64,000 bases of DNA from assembly GCF_023499215.1 (NCBI RefSeq), contig NZ_JAKHSK010000018.1:1-64000 (forward strand), written 5' to 3'. The translations under genes were made by a program, and so were the position numbers. Within the stretch, counting starts at the first letter, position 1. Each line of letters begins with the position of its first letter. Source of the DNA: Zunongwangia pacifica (GTDB lineage Bacteria > Bacteroidota > Bacteroidia > Flavobacteriales > Flavobacteriaceae). Below are positions 31,899 to 41,399 of the stretch, piece by piece. The notes under the pieces are model-generated. The model made no database searches. It saw only the letters and a list, made by a program, of their open reading frames with translations, and was not told where the DNA came from.

Positions 31899-34220
31899 TT
31901 AATTATCCTTCTTTTTTCCGCCAAATAATCGTTTAAAAAAGCCTTTTTTCTCTTTCTCTTTTTCTTCTTTAACCGGTTTTTCCATCTCAATTTCCTTAGG
32001 CTCGTCTTTCTTGCTGCCAAAAAGCTTTTTAAGAAAACTATCTTCTTTGGTTGGTTCGCAATCTAAAAGGGCTGCAACTTCGCCAGATGGTCGCTTAAAA
32101 CGTGCATTTGTAATCTCGTTAAAGTAAGAATCGGCATTCATCTTTTGCATCATTTTTCCAAAAATGGGTAATGCCGAATTTGCGCCCTGGCCAATTCTTG
32201 TATTTCTAAAACCAATACGATGATCGTCACTTCCCACCCAGGTAACCGTAACCAAATTTGGAGTAACGCCAACAAACCAGCCATCTTTGTTGTTTTGAGT
32301 GGTTCCGGTTTTACCTGCAATGTCGTTGTTTAACCCGTACGTATAACGCAGTCGTGTAGCCGTTCCTTCATTTACAGTGGCTTGCATCATATTTACCATA
32401 ATTTCTCTGGTTTCTTCGGTATATGCAGCCTCCTGTGTTTCCGAAGCCTTAAATTCCGCCAGTAAGTTTCCAGAACCATCTTCAATTTTCGTAATGTAAT
32501 AGGGTTTTGAAGGTCGGCCTGAATTCACAAAACTGGTATAAGCCTCAGTTAATTCTTCCATATTAATTTCCGCAGTACCTAAAGCAATGGAGGGAACAGC
32601 CGGAAGATCTGAAGAAATTCCCATTTGATGCGCTTTCTCGATTGCATTTGAAATTCCCGCATCGAGTAAAACTTTAACCGCAATGGTATTCATAGAATGG
32701 CTAAGAGCATATTTCATGCTGTAATTCATGTCTTCATCTTCCTCTTCAGTAGACGCATTAGTAGGTTTCCAGCCGTCTTTATAAGTTACTGCACGTCCTG
32801 AATAATAGGTACAGGGTTCTATACCTTTATCGATCGCAGTGGTGTAAACAATAGGTTTAAAAGTAGAACCTACCTGGCGTTTGCTCTGCGAAACATGATC
32901 GTACTGAAAGTACCTGAAATCTACGCCACCAACCCAGGCTTTTACCGCGCCATCTTTAGGATTTACAGAAAGCAAACCGGCATTTAAGAATTTTAGGTAA
33001 TGTTTTATACTATCGATGGTACTGGCCTGTCGGGTAACAGTACCATCGTATTCAAAGAGTTCCATTTGTTTTTTCTTCTGAAGTTCCTGCATAATCTCAT
33101 CTTCAGAAAAACCATCTTCTTTTAAGTTCTGATAAGCTTTAGAACGATGGATGGCATCCTTTAAAATGGCATCATTGGTTAACCAGGGCGCTCGGCTTCC
33201 ATAAGAATCTTCGTGCTCTTTTTGTAAGCTTGCCATGTGTTCTTTCATCGCAGCTTCAGCAATACTTTGCAGTTTATAATCTAATGTGGTATGAACAATG
33301 AGTCCGTCTCTATAAATATTATACTTCTCACCATCCTTATTTTTAATCGTATCTAAAACATTACTAAGGTCTTTACGAATTTGCTCCCTAAAGTAGGGGG
33401 CAAGACCTTTTTTGTTGCTGTAATTCTTATAATCCAGCACAAGATCTTTTTTAATATAATTGTTTTTTTGTTCCTCGGTCAGATAGCCATATTTCTCCAT
33501 TTGCGTAAGCACCACATCACGGCGTAACCGACTTCTCTCTGGGAATATTCTTGGATTATAGCGATGCGAAGCTTTCAACATTCCTACTAAAACAGCAGCT
33601 TCTTCAACATTTAGATCATTTACATGCTTCCCAAAAAACTTCATCGAAGCACTTTCAATTCCGTAGGTATTATCACTAAAAGGAACGGTATTAAAATATA
33701 AAGTGATAATATCGTTTTTGCTGTATATTTTCTCAATTCGTTTGGCCATGATGGCTTCCTGAAATTTGTTCACCACAATCCCAAGGGCACCGTAATCTTT
33801 TCTTCCGTAGATGTTTTTAGCAAGTTGTAGTGTAATGGTACTACCACCGCCGGCACTCTCGTCCTGTAAAAGAATCGATTTAAAAAATACACGGCCCAAA
33901 CTGCGATTATCAATCCCGTTGTGTTCGTAAAACCTCACATCTTCAGTAGCGATTAAAGCTTCAATTAAATACTTTGGGAGGTCTTCGAATTTTATGGGCT
34001 GCCGGTCGAAAATATAAAATTTACCTATTAATTTGCCATCGGCAGATAAAACTTGTGTTGCTTTATTTTGCTGTAAGGCGCTCAGCTCTTCCCGGGTCGG
34101 AATTTTCCCCCACATTCCAAAATAAACACTGGCAAAAAAAAGGATAAATAAAGTGATTAAACCTAGTATGATTCGTAGAGCCCATTTTAATTTGGGCGAT
34201 TTTTTAAGTTTTGACAGCAT
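31899..34220 (-). CDS. Class A penicillin-binding protein (PBP1A type)
   Basis: A 773-residue bifunctional peptidoglycan synthase from the ATG at 34220. One membrane helix (LRIILGLITLFILFFASVYF, 15-34) anchors it. The GT51 glycosyltransferase domain has ATEDVRFYEHNGID (91-104) and GGGSTITLQLAKN. The transpeptidase has the Ser-x-x-Lys site in RQVGSTFKP (near 458-466), SMN in LSHSMNTIAV and KTGTTQ. The C-terminal tail is Glu/Lys-rich, ending GFFKRLFGGKKKDN. An upstream frame to 34250 is not used because the transmembrane start fits MLSKLKKSPK. Confidence 0.95.
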   Translation of the reverse strand: MLSKLKKSPKLKWALRIILGLITLFILFFASVYFGMWGKIPTREELSALQQNKATQVLSADGKLIGKFYIFDRQPIKFEDLPKYLIEALIATEDVRFYEHNGIDNRSLGRVFFKSILLQDESAGGGSTITLQLAKNIYGRKDYGALGIVVNKFQEAIMAKRIEKIYSKNDIITLYFNTVPFSDNTYGIESASMKFFGKHVNDLNVEEAAVLVGMLKASHRYNPRIFPERSRLRRDVVLTQMEKYGYLTEEQKNNYIKKDLVLDYKNYSNKKGLAPYFREQIRKDLSNVLDTIKNKDGEKYNIYRDGLIVHTTLDYKLQSIAEAAMKEHMASLQKEHEDSYGSRAPWLTNDAILKDAIHRSKAYQNLKEDGFSEDEIMQELQKKKQMELFEYDGTVTRQASTIDSIKHYLKFLNAGLLSVNPKDGAVKAWVGGVDFRYFQYDHVSQSKRQVGSTFKPIVYTTAIDKGIEPCTYYSGRAVTYKDGWKPTNASTEEEDEDMNYSMKYALSHSMNTIAVKVLLDAGISNAIEKAHQMGISSDLPAVPSIALGTAEINMEELTEAYTSFVNSGRPSKPYYITKIEDGSGNLLAEFKASETQEAAYTEETREIMVNMMQATVNEGTATRLRYTYGLNNDIAGKTGTTQNNKDGWFVGVTPNLVTVTWVGSDDHRIGFRNTRIGQGANSALPIFGKMMQKMNADSYFNEITNARFKRPSGEVAALLDCEPTKEDSFLKKLFGSKKDEPKEIEMEKPVKEEKEKEKKGFFKRLFGGKKKDN

Positions 34221-34444
34221 AAGATAGAATAATTGCGTGCAAAGAAACAAAGACTTATAAAATTAACATTTGTATTTAAGGTAATTTTAAAAGAAGAAAA
34301 TGCGTGAAATTTCTTTTCTGGATTAGTAATCTAACTAATAATATATGATCCAAAGTTTTTCTCGATATGTTCTATAACGCTAAAGAATAGTTAAGATTAG
34401 AGATTTTCCAAAGAAATTTCAGTAGGTTATTAAAAAAGCAAGTA

Positions 34445-35089
34445 ATGAGAGATTTTGAGCGTGTTTGGTATGCCTGTTATGGTTCTAATTTAATGGAAGA
34501 TAGGTTTTTATGTTACATCGCTGGCGGGACACCAAAGGGAGCAAAACGAACCTATATTGGTTGCAGCGATAAAACCCTGCCTAAAACAAATCATAGTTTT
34601 TTAATTCATCATGAACTTTATTTTGCTAAAAGTGCCAACACCTGGAGTGGTGGTGCGGCAGCCTTTATAAAACCTATACCTAATGAGGATACCCAAACAT
34701 TTGGCAAAATTTATAGTATTTCTAAAAATCAGTTTATTGAACTTGTAAAACAGGAAATTGATACCGAAAAAGAGCTTGATATCAATTTTGATGAAGCCAT
34801 TAAAAATGGTCATTTAGACCTTAAAAGTAACGCCTGGTATAATCGTATCTTATTTTTAGGTTATCATGAAGAGCTGCCGGTTTTTAGTTTTACAAATGCT
34901 AAATTTCTTAAAGATGAAATTAATACACCACATCCCGATTATCTGGAAAAAATTATTACAGGATTACGGGAAACCTATCAATTTACGCCCGTCGAAATTA
35001 TTAACTACCTTAAAGATAAAGAAGGTATTTTGGGTAAGGCCATTACTAAAGATTTAGATGCTTTGGTCAATAATATGATTTCTAATTAA
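34445..35089 (+). CDS. Gamma-glutamylcyclotransferase-like protein
   Basis: A 214-residue soluble protein beginning VWYACYGSNL, the Y-G-S-N-L/M loop that binds the gamma-glutamyl group in GGCT-fold proteins. The middle (SGGAAAFIKP, FGKIYSISKNQFIELV) fits the fold's second strand region and tail. I cannot place the catalytic Glu with confidence, and the protein is longer than standard GGCT. It may be a cyclotransferase or an inactive relative. It lies between the PBP1A gene (divergent) and a decayed gene. Confidence 0.6.
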   Translation: MRDFERVWYACYGSNLMEDRFLCYIAGGTPKGAKRTYIGCSDKTLPKTNHSFLIHHELYFAKSANTWSGGAAAFIKPIPNEDTQTFGKIYSISKNQFIELVKQEIDTEKELDINFDEAIKNGHLDLKSNAWYNRILFLGYHEELPVFSFTNAKFLKDEINTPHPDYLEKIITGLRETYQFTPVEIINYLKDKEGILGKAITKDLDALVNNMISN

Positions 35090-35167
35090 ATGAAATAATA
35101 AAATTATTTTAATGTCCGTTTTTCTATAATTTTCGTTTTCAACCTTGTTTTATAAAATTTTTAAAAT

Positions 35168-35511
35168 ATGAAAACGGTACTTTATCTATTTAGCTTAGTA
35201 TCTTTGTTTACAAGTGCCGATTGTTAATCATGCGGCGAGGATGATTTTGAAGCAGAGGATCCGTTTGTTGCTTTAAATCCTTTTTCAGGTAAATTATCAA
35301 TTATAATAATAGCAATCCGGATATCTATTGGTTTTTAATGAAGACAGAAGTCAAAAAGGTATAGAAGTTATTGAAATGAATAAATTACCTTAAGGCAAGC
35401 CCATGAGGCATTTATTAGAAATTTTTTATTATTTCTATGCACCCTGATCCAGATGACTATCGGCATGGGACCAGAGCATTTAATCTTGATTATCGATTAA
35501 TTTTAGAATAA
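35168..35511 (+). pseudogene. Decayed lipoprotein gene containing a repeat remnant
   Basis: An ATG at 35168 opens a signal-like stretch (MKTVLYLFSLVSLFTSADC) that meets TAA at 35225-35227, then reads SCGEDDFEAEDPFVALNPF in the same frame. The reading continues only by changing frame: NPDIYWF, then NEDRSQKGIEVIEMNKLP, then HPDPDDYRHGTRAFNLDYR to a TAA at 35509-35511. The pieces look like one former lipoprotein with two or more frameshifts and stops. A fragment of the dispersed repeat (35391-35430) lies inside. I do not recognise the family. Confidence 0.65.
35391..35430. repeat. Degraded copy of the dispersed repeat inside a pseudogene
   Basis: AAATTACCTTAAGGCAAGCC and the next bases CATGAGGCATT align with the reverse complement of copy B (AAACTACCTCGGGGCAAGCC and CACGAGGCATT). 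GGCAAGCCCA and GAGGCATT are exact. It ends in the middle of the broken reading frame. Confidence 0.55.
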
Positions 35512-35526
35512 GATTTGTTTTTAAAT

Positions 35527-36384
35527 ATGAATAAAATTGTAGCGAGCATAGCAATAGGGATCTTAGCCATTGTTGCATTTATATATTTTACAATGGATTT
35601 TCCTTTTAGTATCGATAGAAAAGATTTTGACGAAGAATATACCATTCAGCAAAGATGGGATTTACCCCGTCGATTAGAAGAGATCTCAGGGATGGATTTC
35701 ATAGATGATGATCGCATGGCTGCCATTCAGGATGAAGAAGGTATTATTTTTATTTATAATCTTAATTCAAAAAAAATTGAAAAGGAAATTGAATTCGGTA
35801 AATCAGGGGATTATGAAGGTCTGGCAATTGTAGGTAACGATGCTTTTGTGATGCGCAGTGATGGTGTTCTGTTCGAGGTTAAAGATTATTTAGAGAAAAA
35901 GCAGCCAAAAGTGATTAAACATAAAACGTTTATCAAGGCAAAGCATAATGCCGAGGGATTATGCGCAGATCTAAAAAATAATCGTTTATTGGTAGCCGTA
36001 AAAGACCGAGACCCTTTAAGCAATAATACCAAAGGAATTTACGCTTTCGATCTAAAATCGAAGAAACTTCTTAAAACGCCGGTATTTGCCATAGACCTGG
36101 AAGATCCTATTTTCGAAAATGTAAAGACCAAAAATAAACTAACGGTAATGATGCCTTCTGAAGTGAATATTCACCCTAAAACAGGAGAAATTTATATCAC
36201 CGATGCCAGAAATCCGAAGCTTTTGATTTTATCGCCAAACGGAGATTCAAAAAAATTATATTTATTAAAGCGAAAAAAATTTTATCAACCTGAAGGAATT
36301 GCTTTTCGTAAAAACGGAGACCTGTTTATTTCTAACGAAGGGCACAGCGATCCTGCCAATATCCTTGAGGTTGAGTTACAATAA
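35527..36384 (+). CDS. SdiA-regulated-type (phytase-like propeller) protein
   Basis: A 285-residue protein from the ATG at 35527 with an N-terminal membrane helix (IVASIAIGILAIVAFIYFTM). The rest is a beta-propeller-like domain of the SdiA-regulated family: RLEEISGMDFIDDDRMAAIQDE, YEGLAIVGNDAFVMRSDG, HNAEGLCADLKNNRLLVAVKD, PSEVNIHPKTGEIYITDA and FYQPEGIAFRKNGDLFISNEG. The family name comes from an E. coli gene under SdiA; function is not known. The next gene starts 3 bases after its stop, so both are co-transcribed. Confidence 0.85.
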   Translation: MNKIVASIAIGILAIVAFIYFTMDFPFSIDRKDFDEEYTIQQRWDLPRRLEEISGMDFIDDDRMAAIQDEEGIIFIYNLNSKKIEKEIEFGKSGDYEGLAIVGNDAFVMRSDGVLFEVKDYLEKKQPKVIKHKTFIKAKHNAEGLCADLKNNRLLVAVKDRDPLSNNTKGIYAFDLKSKKLLKTPVFAIDLEDPIFENVKTKNKLTVMMPSEVNIHPKTGEIYITDARNPKLLILSPNGDSKKLYLLKRKKFYQPEGIAFRKNGDLFISNEGHSDPANILEVELQ

Positions 36385-36387
36385 TTT

Positions 36388-37101
36388 ATGAAGAAAGATA
36401 TAGAAACTGCTTCGGTAAGTAAAAGTAAAGCGCCATTGTATATTTCATTGGCGCTTGTTGCATCTATAGTGGCCTGTTATTTTTTAATTCCTGCCGTACA
36501 GGCATTTTTAGATAAAGCCTGGGCAGTGCTTACCAGCGGAGACGAAAAACAAATCACGCAGTGGGTAGATGGTTTTGGATGGTTTGGGCCTGTAATTTTA
36601 ATCCTGGCCATGATCATTCAAATGTTTTTAATCGTGATCCCATCTGTAGCCTTAATGGTGGTATCGATTATTGCCTATGGTCCAATTTGGGGAAGTTTGA
36701 TTGTTTTTGCAGCTGTATTTTCAGCCAGTACCATTGGCTATATTATTGGACGCTATTTTGGCCCTGTAATTGTACAACGCTTAATAGGAGAGAAGAACGA
36801 AAAAAAAATAGCCGATTTTATAGAGGACTATGGATTTTGGGCAGTGATTGTTACCAGGATAAATCCGTTTTTATCGAATGATGCCATAAGTTTTGTGGGC
36901 GGAATTTTAAAAATGACGTACTGGAAATTTATTGGCGCAACATTAGTGGGAATTGCACCGCTAACTATTTTCATTGCTATTTTAGGCCGAAGTACAGATC
37001 AATTAAAATCGGGATTGTTATGGGGTTCAGTAGTAAGTTTAGCTCTTTTTGGCGCCTATGTATTTTGGGATAAGAAAAGGCGTAAAAATAAAAAAAAATA
37101 A
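36388..37101 (+). CDS. VTT-domain (TVP38/TMEM64, DedA-like) membrane protein
   Basis: A 237-residue protein with about five hydrophobic segments. The VTT core is seen as FGWFGPVILILAMIIQMFL, FAAVFSASTIGYIIGRYFGP, then the re-entrant loop FWAVIVTRINPFLSNDAISFVGG with the R-x-x-P/N-x-x-x-N/D pattern, and MTYWKFIGATLVGIAPLT. The family includes DedA and VTT lipid scramblases/transporters; the transported lipid here is unknown. A strong bidirectional terminator follows. Confidence 0.88.
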   Translation: MKKDIETASVSKSKAPLYISLALVASIVACYFLIPAVQAFLDKAWAVLTSGDEKQITQWVDGFGWFGPVILILAMIIQMFLIVIPSVALMVVSIIAYGPIWGSLIVFAAVFSASTIGYIIGRYFGPVIVQRLIGEKNEKKIADFIEDYGFWAVIVTRINPFLSNDAISFVGGILKMTYWKFIGATLVGIAPLTIFIAILGRSTDQLKSGLLWGSVVSLALFGAYVFWDKKRRKNKKK

Positions 37102-37142
37102 ACCAGAAAAAATTATTGTTGAAATCCTACAATTTCGGCATA

Positions 37143-37194
37143 AAAAAATCGTCATCTATTTTATCGATTTTTGAAATGTAGATGACGATTTTTT
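37143..37194. terminator. Bidirectional terminator between the VTT gene and the dipeptidase
   Basis: AAAAATCGTCATCTA (37144-37158) pairs perfectly with TAGATGACGATTTTT (37179-37193) around a 20-base loop, and A/T tracts at both ends serve both convergent genes. Confidence 0.85.
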
Positions 37195-37213
37195 ATAGAA
37201 GTATTTTAATGGG

Positions 37214-38500
37214 TTAGGCCTTCTGAATTTCCTTGGCTACGGCTTCAACTTCATCCAAAACACGAAGCAGATTTTCTCCCCACAGTTTGGCAATTTCTTT
37301 TTCGGTATAGCCTCGTTTTACTAATTCCAGCGTTACATTAAAAGACTCTGAAGCATCATTCCAACCATCGATTCCGCCGCCACCGTCAAAATCTGAACTG
37401 ATTCCTACCTGGTCAATACCAACCTTTTCCACTAAATAATCGATATGATCTACAAAATCTGAAACATCAACCGGACTAATGGTTTCTTTTAAAGCTTCAA
37501 CCTCTTCCGCAGTATCAGCAACTAATTTTTTGTATTTTTCGATATAAGCTTCTCTTTCATCATCTTCTAATTCACGTACTTCTCCCCAGGAAAGGATTTC
37601 AAAACCCATATTCTTAGCTTTTGCTTCGTATATTTTGGTCTTTTCAGCATTAAAAGCTTCGTGCTTTTCAGTATTTACATAAGAGCTAAAGGCTACGGTT
37701 TGGATCACACCGCCATGCTTATCGAAAAGAGCCAGTAATTCGTCATCTAAATTTCTGCTATGATCGCATAAGGCCCTGGCTGAAGAATGCGAAGCAATTA
37801 ATGGCGCTTTTGAAAGCTCGAACATTTGCATAATGGCTTCTTTAGAAGGATGCGAAACATCGATCATGATCCCCAAACGGTTCATCTCTTTGATCACTTC
37901 TTTACCAAGATCGCTTAAGCCGTTATTTAGCCATTTACCGTCAGCCTCCCCGGTATTCGAATCGCTTAACTGACTGTGACCGTTATGGGCTAAAGACATA
38001 TAACGAGCACCCATATTATAAAATTTTTCTACATTATTAATATCGGTGCCAATAGGATAGCCATTTTCTACACCAATCATAGCCACCTTTTTACCCTGCT
38101 TTACCAACTCTCTAACTTCTTTAGACGTAGTTGCAAGGCCAATTTCATCTGGAGCAATTTCTTCAGTTAATCGATGGATAGCTTCAAATTTTTCCATGGC
38201 ATTTTCGTAAGCTTTTTTGTAGCCTTCGGCATCTAAATCGCCCTGCCCGGTATAAACGATAAGCCAGGAAACATCTATATTCCCTTCCTCCATTTTAGGT
38301 AGATTTACCTGCGTATCCAAATCTTCGGTATAATTATGATCGTGTGTAAAATTATTCACGTTTATATCGTTGTGGGTATCGATAGTGATTACCTTTTCGT
38401 GAATCTTTTTTGCTTTAGCGATTAATTTTTCGTCTGTGGTTTGCGCCAAACCTGCCTGAGCAAAAAGTAAGGCAAACAGGCCAAGTTGTTTTATATTCAT
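37214..38500 (-). CDS. Exported membrane-dipeptidase-like protein (peptidase M19)
   Basis: A 428-residue zinc peptidase with a signal peptide (MNIKQLGLFALLFAQAGLA, cleaved before Q). Family landmarks are VITIDTHNDINVN (metal site 1), the Glu of ENGYPIG, MIDVSHPSKEAI, LIASHSSARALCDHSRNLDDELL and QVGISSDFDGGGGIDGW near the end. M19 enzymes cleave dipeptides, including D-amino-acid ones, in the periplasm. It is longer than the mammalian enzyme by an insertion near 300, typical of Bacteroidota. Single gene, convergent with the VTT gene. Confidence 0.93.
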   Translation of the reverse strand: MNIKQLGLFALLFAQAGLAQTTDEKLIAKAKKIHEKVITIDTHNDINVNNFTHDHNYTEDLDTQVNLPKMEEGNIDVSWLIVYTGQGDLDAEGYKKAYENAMEKFEAIHRLTEEIAPDEIGLATTSKEVRELVKQGKKVAMIGVENGYPIGTDINNVEKFYNMGARYMSLAHNGHSQLSDSNTGEADGKWLNNGLSDLGKEVIKEMNRLGIMIDVSHPSKEAIMQMFELSKAPLIASHSSARALCDHSRNLDDELLALFDKHGGVIQTVAFSSYVNTEKHEAFNAEKTKIYEAKAKNMGFEILSWGEVRELEDDEREAYIEKYKKLVADTAEEVEALKETISPVDVSDFVDHIDYLVEKVGIDQVGISSDFDGGGGIDGWNDASESFNVTLELVKRGYTEKEIAKLWGENLLRVLDEVEAVAKEIQKA

Positions 38501-38680
38501 AATGAGTACGTGGTTTAAAATGGTAAAATAGAAATAAAATTTTACATCTCACCTCTGAATTTGATTTTCAAAAAAATTAGCTTACTTTTTATAAGAAGTA
38601 TAAAAAAGAATACTAAAAAATCAATTTTTAATAACATGAATCGGGAATGGTTAGTGAATTTATTTTAGAAATTTTATGAT

Positions 38681-38708
38681 TTGCCAATTCAATTTTCGAG
38701 TACATTTG
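38681..38708 (+). promoter_or_regulatory. Promoter of the RimK-GCS2-FGase operon
   Basis: TTG (38681-38683) and TACATTTG (38701-38708) are 17 bases apart, an exact consensus promoter, 20 bases before the ATG of the first gene. Confidence 0.78.
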
Positions 38709-38728
38709 TTTGATTATTTTATATAGAA

Positions 38729-40180
38729 ATGAATAAATTTTTAGTGGTGAATCAGCCTGAAAAATGGCCGGTTCAGCTTGAAAATATAAGTATTATTGCT
38801 GCTCAGGATTATTTAACCAACCCTGTTTATGCAAAAATAAAAAGTGCGCGTATTTTCAACTTATCCAAAAACTACAGCTATCAGTCAAAAGGCTATTATG
38901 TTTCACTTTTGGCAGAAGCACGTGGACATTTGGCCATACCTACGGTTAAAAACCTGGTAGATTTACGAGAGCCTAAACTGGTAAAAGTAATTTCTGAAGA
39001 GTTTGATGATGTGATTCAGAAATCCCTGAAATCCATAAAATCGACCGAGTTTGTACTTAGTATTTATTTTGGGCAAAACGTAGCGCAGAAGTACCGGGAG
39101 CTCAGTTCGCTTTTTTTCAGGCATTTCCAGATTCCTTTTTTGCAGGTAAAGTTTAGTTTCAGTAATAAATGGAATATAAAAAGTATCAAGGCCTTATCTG
39201 AATCTGAAATTCCAAAAGATCACTTAGAGAGCATGCATATTTTTGCGAGTGATTATTTTTCTAAAAAAAGATATGATACCGTTAAGCCACAGGCTTATGA
39301 TTATGACTTGGCGATTTTGGTACAAAAAGACGATGTCGCACCGCCAAGTAATCCAAAGGCTTTAAAGAAATTTACTGAGGTTGCCGAAAAAATGAATTTT
39401 TATGTTGAAATTATTTCGCCTAAAGATTTATCAAGGTTATCGGCTTTCGACGCTCTTTTTATTCGCCAGAGTACCGAGGTTCATAATGAGGCTTATGCAT
39501 TTGCAAGAAAAGCACAGCAGGAAGGCATTGCTATTATCGATTACCCAGATGCCATTTTAAAATGCTGCAACAAGGTTTTTATGGCTGAAGCATTGCAAAA
39601 TGCCGGCATTCCTACTCCAAAAACGATGATTATTCATAAAGAAAATAAAGATTTGGTGTTAGGGGAAATCAATTTACCTGTGGTTTTAAAATCCCCAGAT
39701 TCTACCTTTAGCTTTGGGGTTAAAAAAGCTAAAACCAAGGAAGAATATCAGGAACTGGTCACAAAAATGCTTAAAGAGTCTGAGCTTATTATCGCCCAGC
39801 AGTTTACCCCTTCAGATTACGATTGGCGCATTGGGGTTTTAGATGGAAAGGCCTTTTATGCGTGTAGATATTACATGGCTAAAGGGCATTGGCAAATTTA
39901 TAACTGGAGCGCGAAAAAGAAAGACGATCAGGATGGTAATGCCGATGCAATGGCGTTAGAAGAAGTTCCAGAAAAAGTATTAGATTTAGCATTACGCTCA
40001 GCAAAGTTAATGGGCGAGGGGCTTTACGGTATCGACATCAAAGAAATTAATGGTGAAGCCATGGTGATTGAAATCAATGACAATCCAAATATCGATTTTG
40101 GGGTTGAAGATGCTTTTTACGGAGAGGAAGTGTATAAATCTATTATTACAGCCTTAAAAAACAGGCTGGAAAAAAAGTAA
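38729..40180 (+). CDS. RLAN-domain RimK-type ATP-grasp ligase
   Basis: A 483-residue predicted ATP-dependent amide ligase. The N-terminal 150-180 residues (FLVVNQPEKWPVQLENISII ..., GYYVSLLAEARGHLAIPTV) fit the RLAN domain, the RimK-like ATP-grasp N-terminal domain. The ATP-grasp part (about 205-480) has MAEALQNAGIPTPKTMI, LPVVLKSPDSTFSFGVKKAK (glycine-rich ATP loop), QQFTPSDYDWRIGVLDGKAFYACRYY, and metal/ATP residues GIDIKEINGEAMVIEINDNPNID. ATP-grasp ligases join a carboxylate to an amine, often glutamate. It is the first of three genes and ends one base before the GCS2 gene begins, so its product is probably made by the three enzymes together. Substrates unknown. Confidence 0.88.
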   Translation: MNKFLVVNQPEKWPVQLENISIIAAQDYLTNPVYAKIKSARIFNLSKNYSYQSKGYYVSLLAEARGHLAIPTVKNLVDLREPKLVKVISEEFDDVIQKSLKSIKSTEFVLSIYFGQNVAQKYRELSSLFFRHFQIPFLQVKFSFSNKWNIKSIKALSESEIPKDHLESMHIFASDYFSKKRYDTVKPQAYDYDLAILVQKDDVAPPSNPKALKKFTEVAEKMNFYVEIISPKDLSRLSAFDALFIRQSTEVHNEAYAFARKAQQEGIAIIDYPDAILKCCNKVFMAEALQNAGIPTPKTMIIHKENKDLVLGEINLPVVLKSPDSTFSFGVKKAKTKEEYQELVTKMLKESELIIAQQFTPSDYDWRIGVLDGKAFYACRYYMAKGHWQIYNWSAKKKDDQDGNADAMALEEVPEKVLDLALRSAKLMGEGLYGIDIKEINGEAMVIEINDNPNIDFGVEDAFYGEEVYKSIITALKNRLEKK

Positions 40181-40181
40181 C

Positions 40182-41399
40182 ATGAGTTATCATATTTTTG
40201 AAGTTTACGGGATAGAGTTAGAATATATGCTGGTAAATAAAAACCTGCAGGTAAACCCTATTACCGATAAGCTTTTTATTGAAAAAACCGGGAAGATTAC
40301 TTCAGATGTTGAAAACGGGAAGATCGAATGGAGCAACGAGTTGGTAGCCCATGTGGTCGAATTAAAAACCGCCGGCCCCACTTCAGAAATTGAAAATCTG
40401 GATGAGCTTTTTGCTGAGAATATTACTGAAATTAACGCGCTATTAAAGCCGTTAGATTCACAACTTTTACCAACGGCAGCGCATCCCTTAATGAATCCGC
40501 TTAAGGAAACCAAACTTTGGGAACACGATTATAATGAGATCTATGAGCTTTATAATCAGATTTTTGATTGTAATGGGCATGGTTGGAGCAACGTGCAAAG
40601 CATGCATATTAATTTGCCATTTGCCAATGATGCCGAGTTCGAAAAGTTACATGCGGCCATAAGGATTTTGCTTCCAATAATTCCGGGATTAAGTGCGTCT
40701 TCACCCATTTTTGAAGGGCAGCTCACCGGGTTTATGGATAGCCGTATGGAGATGTATAAAACCAATCAAAAAGAAATTCCGCAAATGGCCGGAAAAGTAA
40801 TTCCGGAATGTCTTTATACCAAAGAAGAATATCATCGTGGTATTTTTGAACCTATCAAAGAAGCGATAAAACCCTATGACAAAAAAGGGATTTTAGAACA
40901 TCATTTTTTAAATTCCCGCGGGGCTATAGCACGTTTCGATCGTGGTGCGATAGAGATAAGGGTGATCGATTTACAGGAATGTCCTAAAGCCGATATGGCT
41001 ATTGCTATTTTAGTGATAGAAGCTTTAAAGGCTATTGTAAAAGAAGAATTTATTCCGTTAGCCGAACAAAAAGACTGGAACGAAGATGATTTGCTGGACA
41101 TTCTAAATATTGCTATTAAAGATGCTGAAGGAGGAAAAGTAAAAAATGAAGCTTATTTAAGGATTTTTGGATTAAAAAAAGAAGCGAAGATTCTTGAAAT
41201 TTGGCAGGTGATATTCGATAAAATTAAAGGTAATATTTCAGAAAGACACCGTAAAACCATCGAATTTTTGCTTAAAGAAGGATCTTTGTCCACAAGGATT
41301 ATAAAGGCATTAAATAGAAATTATTCCGAAGAAAAAATTCAAAGTGTTTATTTAGATCTGGCAATTTGTTTAGTTAAAAATCAATTATTTAACCCGTGA
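40182..41399 (+). CDS. GCS2-type glutamate/carboxylate-amine ligase
   Basis: A 405-residue member of the glutamate-cysteine ligase family 2 (glutamine-synthetase fold). It begins FEVYGIELEYMLVNKN with the metal-binding Glu pair, has PTAAHPLMNP, SMHINLPFANDAEFEKLHAAIRILLPIIPGLSASSP, HHFLNSRGAIARFDRGAIEIRVID and a helical C-terminus. GCS2 proteins form gamma-glutamyl or other amide bonds; without partners the substrate is unknown. The spacing to the RimK gene is one base, and the next gene overlaps its stop by four bases. Confidence 0.87.
   Translation: MSYHIFEVYGIELEYMLVNKNLQVNPITDKLFIEKTGKITSDVENGKIEWSNELVAHVVELKTAGPTSEIENLDELFAENITEINALLKPLDSQLLPTAAHPLMNPLKETKLWEHDYNEIYELYNQIFDCNGHGWSNVQSMHINLPFANDAEFEKLHAAIRILLPIIPGLSASSPIFEGQLTGFMDSRMEMYKTNQKEIPQMAGKVIPECLYTKEEYHRGIFEPIKEAIKPYDKKGILEHHFLNSRGAIARFDRGAIEIRVIDLQECPKADMAIAILVIEALKAIVKEEFIPLAEQKDWNEDDLLDILNIAIKDAEGGKVKNEAYLRIFGLKKEAKILEIWQVIFDKIKGNISERHRKTIEFLLKEGSLSTRIIKALNRNYSEEKIQSVYLDLAICLVKNQLFNP

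Noticed and set aside
36561-36881. 106-residue frame inside the VTT gene
   Set aside because: Alternative frame of a well-supported membrane protein; Cys/Trp-rich composition typical of shadow frames.
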